NCBI GenBank assembly: GCA_001023535.1 | Contig: CP011020.1 | Span: 2,555,734-2,619,733, forward strand | Length of the DNA stretch: 64,000 nucleotides | Direction of reading: 5' to 3' | Source of the DNA: Pseudomonas chlororaphis | GTDB taxonomy: Bacteria; Pseudomonadota; Gammaproteobacteria; Pseudomonadales; Pseudomonadaceae | In this document: positions 37,620 through 46,575 of the stretch, one piece after another | Numbering within the stretch: position 1 is the stretch's first letter | How the letters are laid out: each line of letters begins with the position of its first letter | Translations under genes and position numbers: made by a program | Notes under the pieces: generated by a model | Told to the model about the DNA's origin: nothing | What the model saw: the letters and a program-made list of their open reading frames with translations, nothing else | The model's database searches: none

Positions 37620-38145
37620 GCCATGGGCCCTGACGCGCGGGCTGTTGCTCGTCCCATTGGTCGGCGCGAGCGACTCGCTGGCCGGTGCGCTGGGGGTATG
37701 GTTGGCCTGGGCATTGATCGTCGTTGCGCAAGACGCGGCGATGGGAAGTGTCCGACATCGCCTGAGCGCGTATCAACGCGTGCTCGCCTGTGCCGTGCTG
37801 GCGGCTACCCTGGCCGCTTGCACAGGCTTCGTGCTCCAGGCCTGGGCGCCGCAGCCGTTCCGGGTGTCGAGCCTTTACCTGGGCTGGATCGCCTTGAGCG
37901 GCGTGGTGCTGGAACAACAAGACGCCCTCGTTGAGCGGCGTCTGTCCGCTCGCCTCAGGCTTGCTGGCCTGTTCGGCCTCTGGATGCTTGGCCTGGGCGC
38001 CCTGCGCGAGCTGATCGCCAGCGCCCTGCCCCTGGCCGCGCTGGCCCCGGGCGGGTTCATCCTGCTCGGCTTGCTGCTGGCGGCCCGCCAGGCCTGGACG
38101 GCCGCCAGCCCTCATTCACCTACCAAGGACACGCCGCGCCCATGA
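37612..38145 (+). CDS. rnfE: RnfE-like membrane subunit, short and cysteine-substituted
   Basis: A 177-residue membrane protein in the rnfE position. Ordinary RnfE has about 230 residues and two Cys that bind the [2Fe-2S] cluster, in LGLCPLLAV and VTNCIVVG. Here the equivalents read LLLVPLVGA and ALSGVVLEQ, so both are gone. The two Cys it has (in LACAV and AACTG) are in another segment. The C-terminal LRELIASALPL...APGGFILLGLLLAARQ matches the family's end. It overlaps nth by 4 bp, the classical rnf-nth linkage. Confidence 0.78.
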   Translation: MNKPWALTRGLLLVPLVGASDSLAGALGVWLAWALIVVAQDAAMGSVRHRLSAYQRVLACAVLAATLAACTGFVLQAWAPQPFRVSSLYLGWIALSGVVLEQQDALVERRLSARLRLAGLFGLWMLGLGALRELIASALPLAALAPGGFILLGLLLAARQAWTAASPHSPTKDTPRP

Positions 38146-38780
38146 ACGCCGCCAAACGCCTGGAAATATTTCGTCGCCTTCACGAAGACAACCCGGAACC
38201 GAAAACCGAACTGGCCTACTCCTCGCCGTTCGAGCTGTTGATCGCGGTGATTCTGTCGGCCCAGTCCACCGACGTCGGCGTCAACAAGGCCACGGCCAAG
38301 CTGTTTCCGGTGGCCAATACGCCGGAGGCGATCTACGCCCTGGGCGTCGAAGGGCTGTCCGAGTACATCAAGACCATCGGGCTGTACAACAGCAAGGCCA
38401 AGAACGTCATCGAAACCTGTCGCCTGCTGATCGAGCGCCATGACAGCGAGGTCCCGCAGACCCGCGAAGCCCTGGAAGCGCTTCCGGGCGTCGGCCGCAA
38501 GACCGCCAACGTGGTGCTCAATACCGCGTTCCGGCAACTGACCATGGCGGTCGACACGCACATCTTCCGCGTCAGCAACCGCACCGGGTTGGCGCCCGGC
38601 AAGAACGTGGTGGAAGTGGAGAACAAGCTGATGAAGTTCGTGCCCAAGGCGTTCCTCCTGGATTCCCACCACTGGCTCATTCTTCACGGGCGCTACGTGT
38701 GTCTGGCACGCAAGCCCCGGTGCGGCAGCTGTCGGATCGAAGATTTATGCGAATACAAGCACAAGACCTCCGACGATTGA
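38142..38780 (+). CDS. nth: Endonuclease III
   Basis: DNA glycosylase/AP lyase of 212 residues that removes oxidised pyrimidines. The helix-hairpin-helix LPGVGRKTANVVLN (around 114-127) carries the catalytic Lys120 region, with the Asp in VDTHIFRVSNR. The C-terminal C-x6-C-x2-C-x5-C 4Fe-4S loop appears as CLARKPRCGSCRIEDLC. The start ATG overlaps the rnfE stop by 4 bp, so it is translated with the rnf operon, as in many gamma-proteobacteria. Confidence 0.96.
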   Translation: MNAAKRLEIFRRLHEDNPEPKTELAYSSPFELLIAVILSAQSTDVGVNKATAKLFPVANTPEAIYALGVEGLSEYIKTIGLYNSKAKNVIETCRLLIERHDSEVPQTREALEALPGVGRKTANVVLNTAFRQLTMAVDTHIFRVSNRTGLAPGKNVVEVENKLMKFVPKAFLLDSHHWLILHGRYVCLARKPRCGSCRIEDLCEYKHKTSDD

Positions 38781-38887
38781 GGCGCTATTGGTTTTATTGA
38801 TCTGTCGATTGAAAAAATCTTTTTTACCCGCCCGTGGTTTATCGATATAAGGAGCGCCAATGGCAGTCTTAGCCTGGAGTCGAACCC

Positions 38888-39070
38888 ATGAGTACTGGCA
38901 AAGAACAACTGGATGTAGAAGACGAATTCATCGCCGTTGAGTCCGACGACGCGGAACCCGTGGTCGTGGAAGTGGCGAAAACCAATCTGAGCAAACGCCG
39001 CACCATTGATAATCTGCTGGAAGAACGCCGCTTGCAGAAGCAGTTGGCCGATTACGACTTTGACCTTTGA
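38888..39070 (+). CDS. PA3496-family small envelope-integrity protein
   Basis: A 60-residue acidic-then-basic protein (STGKEQLDVEDEFIAVES; then SKRRTIDNLLEERRLQKQLADYDFDL) with no signal or membrane segment. It matches a small Pseudomonas family named after PA3496, the gene behind nth, linked by annotation to envelope integrity. No biochemical role is known. It has its own upstream AT-rich region (from about 38800) and a clear terminator behind, so it is probably an independent unit. Confidence 0.8.
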   Translation: MSTGKEQLDVEDEFIAVESDDAEPVVVEVAKTNLSKRRTIDNLLEERRLQKQLADYDFDL

Positions 39071-39090
39071 CCGCTTGCCCCCAAACACCT

Positions 39091-39117
39091 AAAAGCCTCC
39101 CCGATGGAGGCTTTTTT
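39091..39117 (+). terminator. Terminator of PA3496-type gene
   Basis: AAAAGCCTCC pairs with GGAGGCTTTTTT around CCGAT, with a T-run. It also faces the convergent response-regulator gene. Confidence 0.88.
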
Positions 39118-39141
39118 ATTGGCTATGGGTGACCGCCTGAC

Positions 39142-39768
39142 TCACACCAACCCATTGCGTTGTGCCAGCTCGATCAGATCGACCAGCGAACGCGCGTTGA
39201 GCTTCAACAATAAACGCGTCTTGTAGGTACTGACCGTCTTGTTGCTCAGAAACATCCCATCGGCAATTTCCTTATTGGTTTTTCCGCGCGCCAGTTGTTG
39301 CAGCACCATCATTTCCCGTCCGGACAAACGATCGACCATGTCCGACTCGCTGGCGTTACCCAGGCTGGAGCGCACGGTATGCAGCGCCTGGTTGGGGAAA
39401 TAACTGTAGCCGGACAATACGGCCTTGATCGCGCTCAACAACTCGGTCAAGTCCTGTTGCTTGCACACATACCCGGCCGCTCCCGTCTGCATGCAGCGCA
39501 TGGAGAAATGCCCGGGCGACTGGGACGTCAGCACCAAGACTTTCATTGCCGAGGGAATGGCGCTCAGGCGGGCAATAACCTCCAGGCCATCCAACTTCGG
39601 AATACCGATATCGAGAATGACGATATCGGGCATAAGTTCCCGCGCAAGTTGCAACGCATCGACGCCGTTATCCGTTTCGGCCACAACTTCATAACCATGA
39701 CGCTCCATCAGCAGACGTACAGCAAGACGAATGACGGGGTGATCATCCACGATCAGCACTTTATTCAT
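39142..39768 (-). CDS. LuxR-type response regulator (BvgA/EvgA-like)
   Basis: A 208-residue NarL/FixJ-family regulator: receiver with D8-D9 and phospho-acceptor Asp53 (IVILDIGIPKLDG), Lys in YVCKQQDL, and a LuxR-type helix-turn-helix at the C-terminus (LSGREMMVLQQLARGKTNKEIADGM). The sequence type is that of BvgA/EvgA/RocA regulators, whose partners are hybrid kinases. No kinase gene is adjacent, so it is an orphan here. The start at 39768 fits the family (MNKVLIVDDHP); the frame extends further upstream without a ribosome site. Confidence 0.85.
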   Translation of the reverse strand: MNKVLIVDDHPVIRLAVRLLMERHGYEVVAETDNGVDALQLARELMPDIVILDIGIPKLDGLEVIARLSAIPSAMKVLVLTSQSPGHFSMRCMQTGAAGYVCKQQDLTELLSAIKAVLSGYSYFPNQALHTVRSSLGNASESDMVDRLSGREMMVLQQLARGKTNKEIADGMFLSNKTVSTYKTRLLLKLNARSLVDLIELAQRNGLV

Positions 39769-40219
39769 GGGCAAATCCAACTTCGCTGTTCGAATTTTTA
39801 GAGCACGCACAATAGCCTAGTCATTTCTACCTTGGCATGCCGCCCCCCCCTGGCCGCTCGCAGCGAAAGACGAAACCTACAAGCTATACAGAAAAATCCT
39901 ACAAATTCACCCGAAAAAAATGTGTCATGAATTTTTCGACGGCCCGCAAGCGACCTTTCTTAACCTCCCGGTAACCTCTGGACAAATCGTATTACGCCAC
40001 GCTTCCACCCCGAGGCCGGTGGTTCAAGGCATGTGGCTAATAGGATCGTTAAAGCCTTGGTTAAATAGCCTCGCATCGAAGTGCCAGGCGCGTTCAATAT
40101 AAAAAAACAGAAATCAAGGCAGCGTCCATTCACGCCTTGCCAGCGCCGCGGTATTGGACTAGTTATTAATAACCCTATCCATCAACTGACTCACCGAGCA
40201 TATTGTATGAGCAACCCAT
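39769..40219. other. Gene-free, AT-rich stretch upstream of the response regulator
   Basis: About 450 bp without a convincing gene. It holds an 8-C run near 39843, an A-run at 39915 and another near 40102-40110. No terminator pair or known small RNA is recognised. Confidence 0.5.
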
Positions 40220-40693
40220 ATGAACAAACCCTTGAAGACCATTACCAACCCCATGACCCTCATCGCTGTATTTGCCACGCTATCGGAAACTTCCGCGGCC
40301 ATCTCCCTGCCGTTTCTGGATGATGACGATCGCGAATACTATCTTTGGTTTTTGATCAGTTTTCCGTTTTATCTGTTATTGCTGTTTTTTACCACCCTGA
40401 ACTTCAACTACCGCTCGCTGTATTCACCTTCCGACTTTCCCAAGGGCAAACATTTCCTCAAGACCCTGGATGATTCGCTCGGCCGGCGTAAACGGACGTT
40501 GCGCCGGACAAACAAACACCAGGCGTTGCCGACGCAATGTCATCGCCCCGGACGCAAGCGGCGGCGCCCTGGGTGCGTGGTGTGCGGGCAATCGCAACGC
40601 CCACGGTCCAAACGCGACAGACAAGCCACCCGCATCATCGTCTACGTCATTTACCGGGGCGCAGGCGAGGCCACGGCCAGGCAGGATGGATAA
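40220..40693 (+). CDS. Small membrane protein of unknown function
   Basis: The first ~85 residues look like a real membrane protein: NPMTLIAVFATLSETSAA, an acidic DDDDRE turn, then a hydrophobic stretch LWFLISFPFYLLLLFFTTLNF and YRSLYSPSDFPKGKHF. The last ~70 residues are of another character, very Arg/Gln/Pro-rich (RRKRTLRRTNK, RKRRRPGCVVCG). This could be a genuine basic tail or a frame running past an eroded stop. No family recognised. The ribosome site is weak. The neighbour on the left is an orphan response regulator; a terminator follows. Confidence 0.5.
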   Translation: MNKPLKTITNPMTLIAVFATLSETSAAISLPFLDDDDREYYLWFLISFPFYLLLLFFTTLNFNYRSLYSPSDFPKGKHFLKTLDDSLGRRKRTLRRTNKHQALPTQCHRPGRKRRRPGCVVCGQSQRPRSKRDRQATRIIVYVIYRGAGEATARQDG

Positions 40694-40720
40694 TCCCTGC
40701 ACAGAAAAGGGAGCCCCCAA

Positions 40721-40755
40721 AAAAAACGGCCTGCGCAGGGCAGGCCGTTTTTTAC
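40721..40755. terminator. Bidirectional terminator behind argG
   Basis: AAAAAACGGCCTGC pairs with GCAGGCCGTTTTTT around a 5-nt loop. It lies between the small membrane gene and argG, which converge. Confidence 0.88.
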
Positions 40756-40765
40756 ACAGGCAGGG

Positions 40766-41983
40766 TCAGAACAGCTTGCGACCCTTGTTCGCCGCAATGC
40801 GCATGCGCAGGGCGTTGAGCTTGATGAAACCGGCCGCGTCGGCCTGGTTGTAGGCACCGCCGTCTTCTTCGAAGGTCGCGATGTTGGCATCGAACAGCGA
40901 GTCGTCGGACTTGCGCCCGGTCACGATCACATTGCCCTTGTACAGCTTCAGGCGCACGACACCGTTCACGTTGACCTGGGAAGCATCGATCATCTGTTGC
41001 AGCATCAGACGCTCAGGGCTCCACCAGTAGCCGGTGTAGATCAGGCTGGCGTACTTGGGCATCAGCTCATCCTTGAGGTGAGCGACTTCACGGTCCAGGG
41101 TGATCGATTCGATGGCGCGGTGGGCGCGCAGCATGATGGTGCCGCCCGGGGTTTCGTAGCAACCACGGGACTTCATGCCGACGTAGCGGTTCTCGACGAT
41201 GTCCAGACGGCCGATGCCGTGCTCGCCACCGATACGGTTGAGGGTCGCCAGCACGGTGGCCGGGCTCATTTCCACGCCGTCCAGGGCGACGATATCGCCA
41301 TTGCGGTAGGTCAGTTCCAGGTATTGCGGGGTATCCGGGGCCTTCTCCGGGGAGACGGTCCAGCGCCACATGTCTTCTTCGTGCTCGGTCCAGGTGTCTT
41401 CCAGCACGCCACCTTCATAGGAGATGTGCAGCAGGTTGGCGTCCATCGAGTACGGCGACTTCTTCTTGCCGTGACGCTCGATCGGGATCGCGTGCTTCTC
41501 GGCGTAGTCCATCAGTTTTTCGCGGGACAGCAGGTCCCATTCGCGCCACGGGGCGATGACTTTAACGCCTGGCTTGAGGGCGTAGGCGCCCAGTTCGAAA
41601 CGAACCTGGTCGTTGCCTTTGCCGGTGGCGCCGTGGGAAATGGCATCGGCGCCGGTTTCGTTGGCGATTTCGATCAGGCGCTTGGCGATCAGCGGACGGG
41701 CGATGGAAGTACCCAGCAGGTACTCGCCTTCGTAGACGGTGTTGGCGCGGAACATCGGGAACACGAAGTCGCGGACGAACTCTTCGCGCAGGTCATCGAT
41801 GTAGATCTCTTTGACGCCCATGGCCTGAGCCTTGGCGCGTGCAGGCTCGACTTCTTCGCCCTGCCCCAGGTCAGCGGTGAAGGTCACCACTTCGCAGTTA
41901 TAAGTGTCCTGCAGCCACTTGAGGATCACCGAAGTGTCCAGGCCGCCGGAATACGCCAGAACGACCTTGTTTACGTCCGCCAT
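40766..41983 (-). CDS. argG: Argininosuccinate synthase
   Basis: It condenses citrulline and aspartate with ATP in arginine biosynthesis; 405 residues, the standard length of the type-1 enzyme. The N-terminal ATP loop is [17 protein letters not shown] (8-24). [15 protein letters not shown] and the citrulline-binding TGYWWSPE are further signatures. Two ArgR half-sites stand upstream, pointing to arginine repression. motY follows upstream in the same direction, but the gap holds its own regulatory sequence. Confidence 0.97.
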   Translation of the reverse strand: MADVNKVVLAYSGGLDTSVILKWLQDTYNCEVVTFTADLGQGEEVEPARAKAQAMGVKEIYIDDLREEFVRDFVFPMFRANTVYEGEYLLGTSIARPLIAKRLIEIANETGADAISHGATGKGNDQVRFELGAYALKPGVKVIAPWREWDLLSREKLMDYAEKHAIPIERHGKKKSPYSMDANLLHISYEGGVLEDTWTEHEEDMWRWTVSPEKAPDTPQYLELTYRNGDIVALDGVEMSPATVLATLNRIGGEHGIGRLDIVENRYVGMKSRGCYETPGGTIMLRAHRAIESITLDREVAHLKDELMPKYASLIYTGYWWSPERLMLQQMIDASQVNVNGVVRLKLYKGNVIVTGRKSDDSLFDANIATFEEDGGAYNQADAAGFIKLNALRMRIAANKGRKLF

Positions 41984-42041
41984 GCCATCACTCCACGGGT
42001 TCTACGGAAAGCCGTGAAGTCTAACGTCCAACGCGGATAAT

Positions 42042-42078
42042 TTACAGGGGCGCGACAGCTTATGACGACGAAGCGACA
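42042..42078 (-). promoter_or_regulatory. Candidate ArgR operator of argG
   Basis: Read leftward, TGTCGC-GCCCCTGT-AA (42042-42057) fits the ArgR half-site TGTCGC-N8-AA exactly. A second TGTCGC (42073-42078) lies 21 bp away in the same orientation, the direct-repeat spacing of Pseudomonas ArgR sites. Confidence 0.6.
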
Positions 42079-42110
42079 GATTATGTCGAACGCGCGACGA
42101 CCACGCGGGA

Positions 42111-43106
42111 TCAGGACGTGCGCGCAGTGGCCCCGGCAGGCGCCTTGGCCGGCGCAGCGGCGGGGGCCGGAACCTTGGCAGGCGCGGCGGCCGGTGCGGG
42201 TGGCGCAGGGGCCGGTTGCGCAGCCGGCACCGGTGCTGGTGTCGGTGCCTGGGCAGGCTCCACACGCGCCAGTTGCACGACCACGCGACGGTTCTTGGCC
42301 CGGTTGGCGGCGGTGGTGTTGGGTGCCAGAGGGTAACGCTCACCGTGGAAACGCACGGTGATCTGCGATTCCTGGAAACCGTTGGCCTTGAAGAATTCCT
42401 GCACGGCCAGGGCCCGGCGGCGCGACAGCTCACGGTTGGTCAGGCGGTTGCCGCTGTTGTCGGAATGACCGTCAAGCTCGACATGATTGACGCTCGGGTC
42501 GGCCTTGATGAAGTCGAGCATCACCTGCAGTTGCGCCTTGGCACGGGCATCGAGCTCGATGGACTCACCGGGAAATGCGATCTGGGTCTGCTTGATCTGT
42601 TCGAAGTTCTTTGGCAACAGTTTGGCCACGCAGCCTTGATAGTCATTGAAGGCCTTGTTGAAGCGCACCGGCAGCAAGCGGACTTCCGAGACGCGCCCGT
42701 CCTCGCTGTTGCGGCGTACCACAGGGCTGCGACCTTCCATCAGCCCGCTGATCAGTCGCCCGGCCTGGACCTGAGAACTGTTGAACAGCACGTCGCCGCT
42801 GCCGATCCTCACCGAACCCAGGTTGATGTCTCCGCGTCCCGGCTGCCAGGGTGAGGCCGCCGCCAGCAAGGTGGCGGAACCGCCGCCCAGCATTGGGTTG
42901 TAGGCCTTGAGACGGAACGTGGCCTGCTCGCCCGCCCGGCGCACGAATTCGCCGCTGCCGAAATCGGTGATCGGCTGGCTCAGCCGGCACTCGAACTTGT
43001 CGCCTTCGACCGTCCACTCAATGCTCTCCAGACGGGTCTGGAAAGTGAGCGCCATCGCGGGAAGGCTGGCAAACACACTGAGCAAGGCTAGATAACGCTG
43101 GCGCAC
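42111..43106 (-). CDS. motY: Flagellar motor protein MotY (OmpA-like)
   Basis: A periplasmic flagellar T-ring protein of 331 residues. The signal peptide MRQRYLALLSVFASLPAMA is followed by the MotY N-terminal domain (TFQTRLESIEWTVEGDKFECRLSQPITDFG). An OmpA-like peptidoglycan-binding domain follows (VNHVELDGHSDNSGNRLTNRELSRRRALAVQEF). The last ~45 residues are a Pro/Ala repeat tail. I choose the GTG at 43106, directly before the signal peptide and with GGAG upstream. The neighbour order argG-motY-pyrC-rnt equals PA3525-PA3528. It supports the sodium/proton stator used in swimming. Confidence 0.9.
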   Translation of the reverse strand: MRQRYLALLSVFASLPAMALTFQTRLESIEWTVEGDKFECRLSQPITDFGSGEFVRRAGEQATFRLKAYNPMLGGGSATLLAAASPWQPGRGDINLGSVRIGSGDVLFNSSQVQAGRLISGLMEGRSPVVRRNSEDGRVSEVRLLPVRFNKAFNDYQGCVAKLLPKNFEQIKQTQIAFPGESIELDARAKAQLQVMLDFIKADPSVNHVELDGHSDNSGNRLTNRELSRRRALAVQEFFKANGFQESQITVRFHGERYPLAPNTTAANRAKNRRVVVQLARVEPAQAPTPAPVPAAQPAPAPPAPAAAPAKVPAPAAAPAKAPAGATARTS

Positions 43107-43297
43107 GGGAGGCTCCACTGGCTTTATTACAAAGTTCGACACCTACTGAGAGTCTGACGCAGGTCCCAGGCACCCCACGGATTCGTGGCACACCTGTAGG
43201 GGCTATCGGTCGCCGGCGCCAGAACTTGATAGCGGGTGCCTGAATCGGTCTTTTCCGGTAGCATTCCCCAGAGTTTGACCCGCCTGGAAGCCCCCCA

Positions 43298-44344
43298 ATG
43301 TCCGACCGCCTGACCCTGCTGCGTCCCGACGACTGGCATATTCATCTTCGCGATGGTGCTGTGTTGACCCATACCGTCGCCGATGTCGCGCGCACCTTCG
43401 GGCGCGCAATCATCATGCCTAACCTGGTTCCGCCGGTGCGCAACGCCGCCGAGGCCGATGGCTATCGCCAGCGCATCCTCGCGGCGCGCCCGGCTGGCAG
43501 CCGCTTCGAACCGCTGATGGTGCTGTACCTCACCGACCGCACCCAGCCCGAAGAGATCCGTGACGCCAAGGCCAGTGGCTTTGTCCACGCCGCCAAGCTG
43601 TACCCGGCCGGCGCGACCACCAACTCGGACTCCGGCGTCACCCGCATCGACACGATCTTCCCGGTGCTGGAGGCCATGGCCGAAGTCGGCATGCCGCTGC
43701 TGATCCACGGCGAAGTGACCCGCGGCGACATCGACGTCTTCGACCGCGAGAAAATCTTTATCGACGAGCACATGCGCCGCGTCGTGGAACGCTTCCCGAC
43801 CCTCAAGGTGGTGTTCGAACACATCACCACCGGCGACGCCGTGCAGTTCGTCAACGAAGCGCCGGCCAACGTGGGCGCGACCATTACCGCGCATCACCTG
43901 CTGTACAACCGCAACCACATGCTGGTGGGCGGGATCCGGCCGCACTTCTATTGCCTGCCGATCCTCAAGCGCAACACTCATCAGCAAGCCTTGCTCGACG
44001 CCGCCACCAGCGGCAGCGCCAAGTTCTTCCTCGGCACGGACTCGGCGCCCCACGCCCGCCACGCCAAGGAAGCCGCCTGCGGTTGCGCCGGCTGCTACAC
44101 CGCGTACGCCGCCATCGAGATGTATGCCGAGGCATTCGAGCAGCGCAATGCGCTGGACAAGCTCGAAGGCTTCGCCAGCCTGCACGGTCCGCGCTTCTAC
44201 GGCCTGCCGGTGAACACCGATCGCATTACCCTGGTCCGCGACGAATGGACCGCCCCCGTCAGCCTGCCGTTCGGCGAGCAGACCGTCATCCCGCTGCGCG
44301 CCGGTGAAAAACTGCGCTGGCGCCTGCTGGAGGAAAACGCGTGA
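43298..44344 (+). CDS. pyrC: Dihydroorotase
   Basis: Zinc amidohydrolase of 348 residues (class II type, similar in length to E. coli PyrC) that cyclises carbamoyl-aspartate to dihydroorotate in pyrimidine synthesis. The metal motif [10 protein letters not shown] lies at 10-19. The lysine that bridges the zincs is in [23 protein letters not shown] and VFEHITT carry further metal histidines, and [14 protein letters not shown] the catalytic Asp. It is translationally coupled to rnt by a 4-bp overlap. Confidence 0.97.
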   Translation: MSDRLTLLRPDDWHIHLRDGAVLTHTVADVARTFGRAIIMPNLVPPVRNAAEADGYRQRILAARPAGSRFEPLMVLYLTDRTQPEEIRDAKASGFVHAAKLYPAGATTNSDSGVTRIDTIFPVLEAMAEVGMPLLIHGEVTRGDIDVFDREKIFIDEHMRRVVERFPTLKVVFEHITTGDAVQFVNEAPANVGATITAHHLLYNRNHMLVGGIRPHFYCLPILKRNTHQQALLDAATSGSAKFFLGTDSAPHARHAKEAACGCAGCYTAYAAIEMYAEAFEQRNALDKLEGFASLHGPRFYGLPVNTDRITLVRDEWTAPVSLPFGEQTVIPLRAGEKLRWRLLEENA

Positions 44345-45018
44345 GTGAAGATCATTTCGACGACGAACTGGACGGCAATGGTGGTTCGGGCGGTGCCCGT
44401 CACCCGATGGCAGCCCGGTTCCGCGGCTACCTGCCGGTTGTCGTCGACGTAGAAACCGGCGGCTTCAACTCCGCCACCGATGCCCTGCTGGAAATCGCCG
44501 CGACGACCATCGGCATGGATGAAAAAGGCTTCGTGTTCCCGGATCACACCTATTTCTTCCGCGTCGAACCGTTCGAAGGTGCCAACGTCGAAGCCGCGGC
44601 CCTGGAGTTCACCGGGATCAAGCTTGACCACCCGTTGCGCATGGCCGTCAGCGAAGAGACGGCCCTGACCGACATCTTCCGCGGCGTGCGCAAGGCGTTG
44701 AAGGCCAACGGCTGCAAGCGCGCGATCCTGGTCGGGCATAACAGCAGCTTCGACCTGGGCTTCCTCAATGCCGCCGTCGCGCGCCTGGACATGAAGCGCA
44801 ACCCGTTCCACCCGTTCTCCAGTTTCGACACGGCCACCCTCGCCGGCCTGGCGTACGGCCAGACCGTCCTGGCGAAAGCCTGCCAGGCCGCCGACATCGA
44901 CTTCGATGGCCGCGAGGCCCACTCGGCCCGCTACGACACCGAGAAGACCGCCGAGCTGTTCTGCGGCATCGTCAATCGGTGGAAAGAGATGGGTGGCTGG
45001 CAGGATTTCGACGACTGA
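44341..45018 (+). CDS. rnt: Ribonuclease T
   Basis: A DEDD-family 3'-5' exonuclease of 225 residues that trims tRNA and other stable RNA ends. Exo I is [19 protein letters not shown] (about 32-50), Exo II lies in [14 protein letters not shown], and Exo III in [15 protein letters not shown] with the general-base His. The start codon is GTG, overlapping the pyrC stop by 4 bp (GTGA). The 3' end is followed by a REP pair. Confidence 0.95.
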   Translation: MSEDHFDDELDGNGGSGGARHPMAARFRGYLPVVVDVETGGFNSATDALLEIAATTIGMDEKGFVFPDHTYFFRVEPFEGANVEAAALEFTGIKLDHPLRMAVSEETALTDIFRGVRKALKANGCKRAILVGHNSSFDLGFLNAAVARLDMKRNPFHPFSSFDTATLAGLAYGQTVLAKACQAADIDFDGREAHSARYDTEKTAELFCGIVNRWKEMGGWQDFDD

Positions 45019-45038
45019 CATCCGCCTGGCTTGGCTCT

Positions 45039-45166
45039 CTTGTGGCGAGGGGATTTATCCCCGTTGGACTGCGCAGCAGTCCCAGAAGGATGAGCCAGGC
45101 AAACTCAATTGGCAGGTTTGGGGGCCGCTTCGCGGCCCATCGGGGATAAATCCCCTCGCCACAGGA
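45039..45166. repeat. REP pair, family C
   Basis: Inverted units TTGTGGCGAGGGGATTTATC (from 45039) and its reverse (to 45166) surround a GGACTGC-GCAGTCC hairpin and a GGGCCGCTTCGCGGCCC hairpin. Confidence 0.8.
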
Positions 45167-45186
45167 TTGTGCTCTGCTTTAGAACA

Positions 45187-45226
45187 CCCCCCAAAAAAAA
45201 CCGGCCCATCAAGGGCCGGTTTTTTA
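45187..45226. terminator. Bidirectional terminator behind rnt and peroxiredoxin
   Basis: AAAACCGGCCC pairs with GGGCCGGTTTTTT around ATCAA. Confidence 0.85.
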
Positions 45227-45238
45227 TGCCAGGTTCGC

Positions 45239-45841
45239 TTACAGCTTGTCGCTGTGCTCGCCCAGGTAAGCGGCAACGCCTTCAGGCGATGCGGTCATGC
45301 CCTTGTCGCCTTTTTTCCAGTTGGCTGGGCAGACTTCGCCGTGCTCTTCGTGGAATTGCAGAGCGTCGACCAGACGGATCAGCTCTTCCATGTTACGGCC
45401 CAGTGGCAGGTCGTTGATGATCTGCGAACGAACCACGCCTTTGTCGTCGATCAGGAACGCACCACGGAAAGCCACGCCACCTTCGGACTCAACGTCGTAG
45501 GCCTTGGCGATCTCGTGCTTCATGTCGGCAGCCATGGTGTATTTCACCTGGCCGATACCGCCATTGTTGATCGGGGTGTTGCGCCAGGCGTTGTGGGTGA
45601 AGTGCGAGTCGATCGAGACAGCGATCACTTCGACGTTGCGCGCCTTGAAGTCGTCCATGCGGTGATCCAGTGCGATCAGCTCGGACGGGCAGACGAAGGT
45701 GAAGTCCAGTGGGTAAAAGAACACCAGGCCGTATTTGCCTTTGATGGCCGAGGACAGGGTGAAGCTGTCGACGATTTCGCCGTTGCCGAGGACGGCTGGA
45801 ACGGTGAAGTCAGGGGCTTGTTTGCCTACGAGTACGCTCAT
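45239..45841 (-). CDS. 2-Cys peroxiredoxin (AhpC/TSA type)
   Basis: A 200-residue thiol peroxidase. The peroxidatic Cys lies in FYPLDFTFVCPSE (about 41-53), with Thr and Pro of the active site. The resolving Cys lies in HEEHGEVCPANWKKG. It reduces hydrogen and organic peroxides with thioredoxin or AhpF/NADH. The ATG has AGGAGAT 6 nt upstream. It is convergent with rnt and divergent from bfd; the same neighbour, PA3529, lies next to bfd in P. aeruginosa, so a link with iron-driven oxidative stress is plausible. Confidence 0.92.
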   Translation of the reverse strand: MSVLVGKQAPDFTVPAVLGNGEIVDSFTLSSAIKGKYGLVFFYPLDFTFVCPSELIALDHRMDDFKARNVEVIAVSIDSHFTHNAWRNTPINNGGIGQVKYTMAADMKHEIAKAYDVESEGGVAFRGAFLIDDKGVVRSQIINDLPLGRNMEELIRLVDALQFHEEHGEVCPANWKKGDKGMTASPEGVAAYLGEHSDKL

Positions 45842-46085
45842 TGGATATCTCCTGGTGTAGTAACGTGAAAACAAGGTCCGGGCCAGCCTGTCACCCTCAG
45901 GCGACAGCCCTGTGACACGAACCCGCTTTGCAAGGACCGACCATCATACACCGGGCATTTGGACTGTCTTCAACGGTTTTTCCGCGACATTGAAAAATCA
46001 ATGTTTCGCCTCATGATCGTGCAATGATCCTCGCGCAGAACCGTTCGTCAGGCAGGCACCGCTCTGGCCCGAGGGTTTCAGAAAC

Positions 46086-46104
46086 CACTTTGACAATCAT
46101 TCTC
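46086..46104 (+). promoter_or_regulatory. Fur box of bfd
   Basis: The stretch CACTTTGACAATCATTCTC agrees with the 19-bp Fur consensus at about 13 positions, and its right half AATCATTCTC at 9 of 10. It lies about 55 bp upstream of the bfd start codon. Confidence 0.7.
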
Positions 46105-46157
46105 GTTAACATTAAGATCCGTCTCAATTGAGTCACAACCAGCGACGGTTCTCACTT

Positions 46158-46376
46158 ATGTATGTATGCCTCTGCACTGGCGTCACCGACGGACAAATCC
46201 GCGAAGCAATCTACGAAGGTTGCTGCAGCTATCGCGAAGTCCGCCAGGCCACCGGCGTAGCCAGCCAATGCGGCAAATGTGCCTGCCTGGCCAAGGAAGT
46301 GGTACGTGAAACCCTCGCCAAGGTGCAGACGGCACAAGCCGCCATTCCCTACCCGGTAGAATTTACCGCCGCGTAA
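46158..46376 (+). CDS. bfd: Bacterioferritin-associated ferredoxin
   Basis: A 72-residue [2Fe-2S] protein that docks on bacterioferritin and passes electrons to release stored iron. All four cluster ligands are visible: Cys4 and Cys6 (VCLCTG) and Cys38 and Cys41 (QCGKCACL). [22 protein letters not shown] is typical of Bfd. The start (MYVCLC) is the family start. A strong Fur box upstream predicts induction in iron starvation. bfrB follows about 200 bp downstream after a terminator, so the two can be regulated oppositely. Confidence 0.95.
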   Translation: MYVCLCTGVTDGQIREAIYEGCCSYREVRQATGVASQCGKCACLAKEVVRETLAKVQTAQAAIPYPVEFTAA

Positions 46377-46393
46377 TAAACAGCACTTCAAGG

Positions 46394-46419
46394 AACCGGA
46401 CACCATGTCCGGTTTTTTT
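46394..46419 (+). terminator. Terminator of bfd
   Basis: AACCGGACA pairs with TGTCCGGTT around CCA, followed by a run of T. Confidence 0.88.
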
Positions 46420-46575
46420 ATGCCTGTAAATCAATTGGTTAGCGTCAAGACGCGGAACACAAACATTCTTATTCCGATTAATTTTCATTTATTATTCAAT
46501 AACTTAGGTTTGACACTGGTCAATACGCGGCTCAAACTCTGCCCCATACACAGCTATTACAGGGCAGGCCTCATC

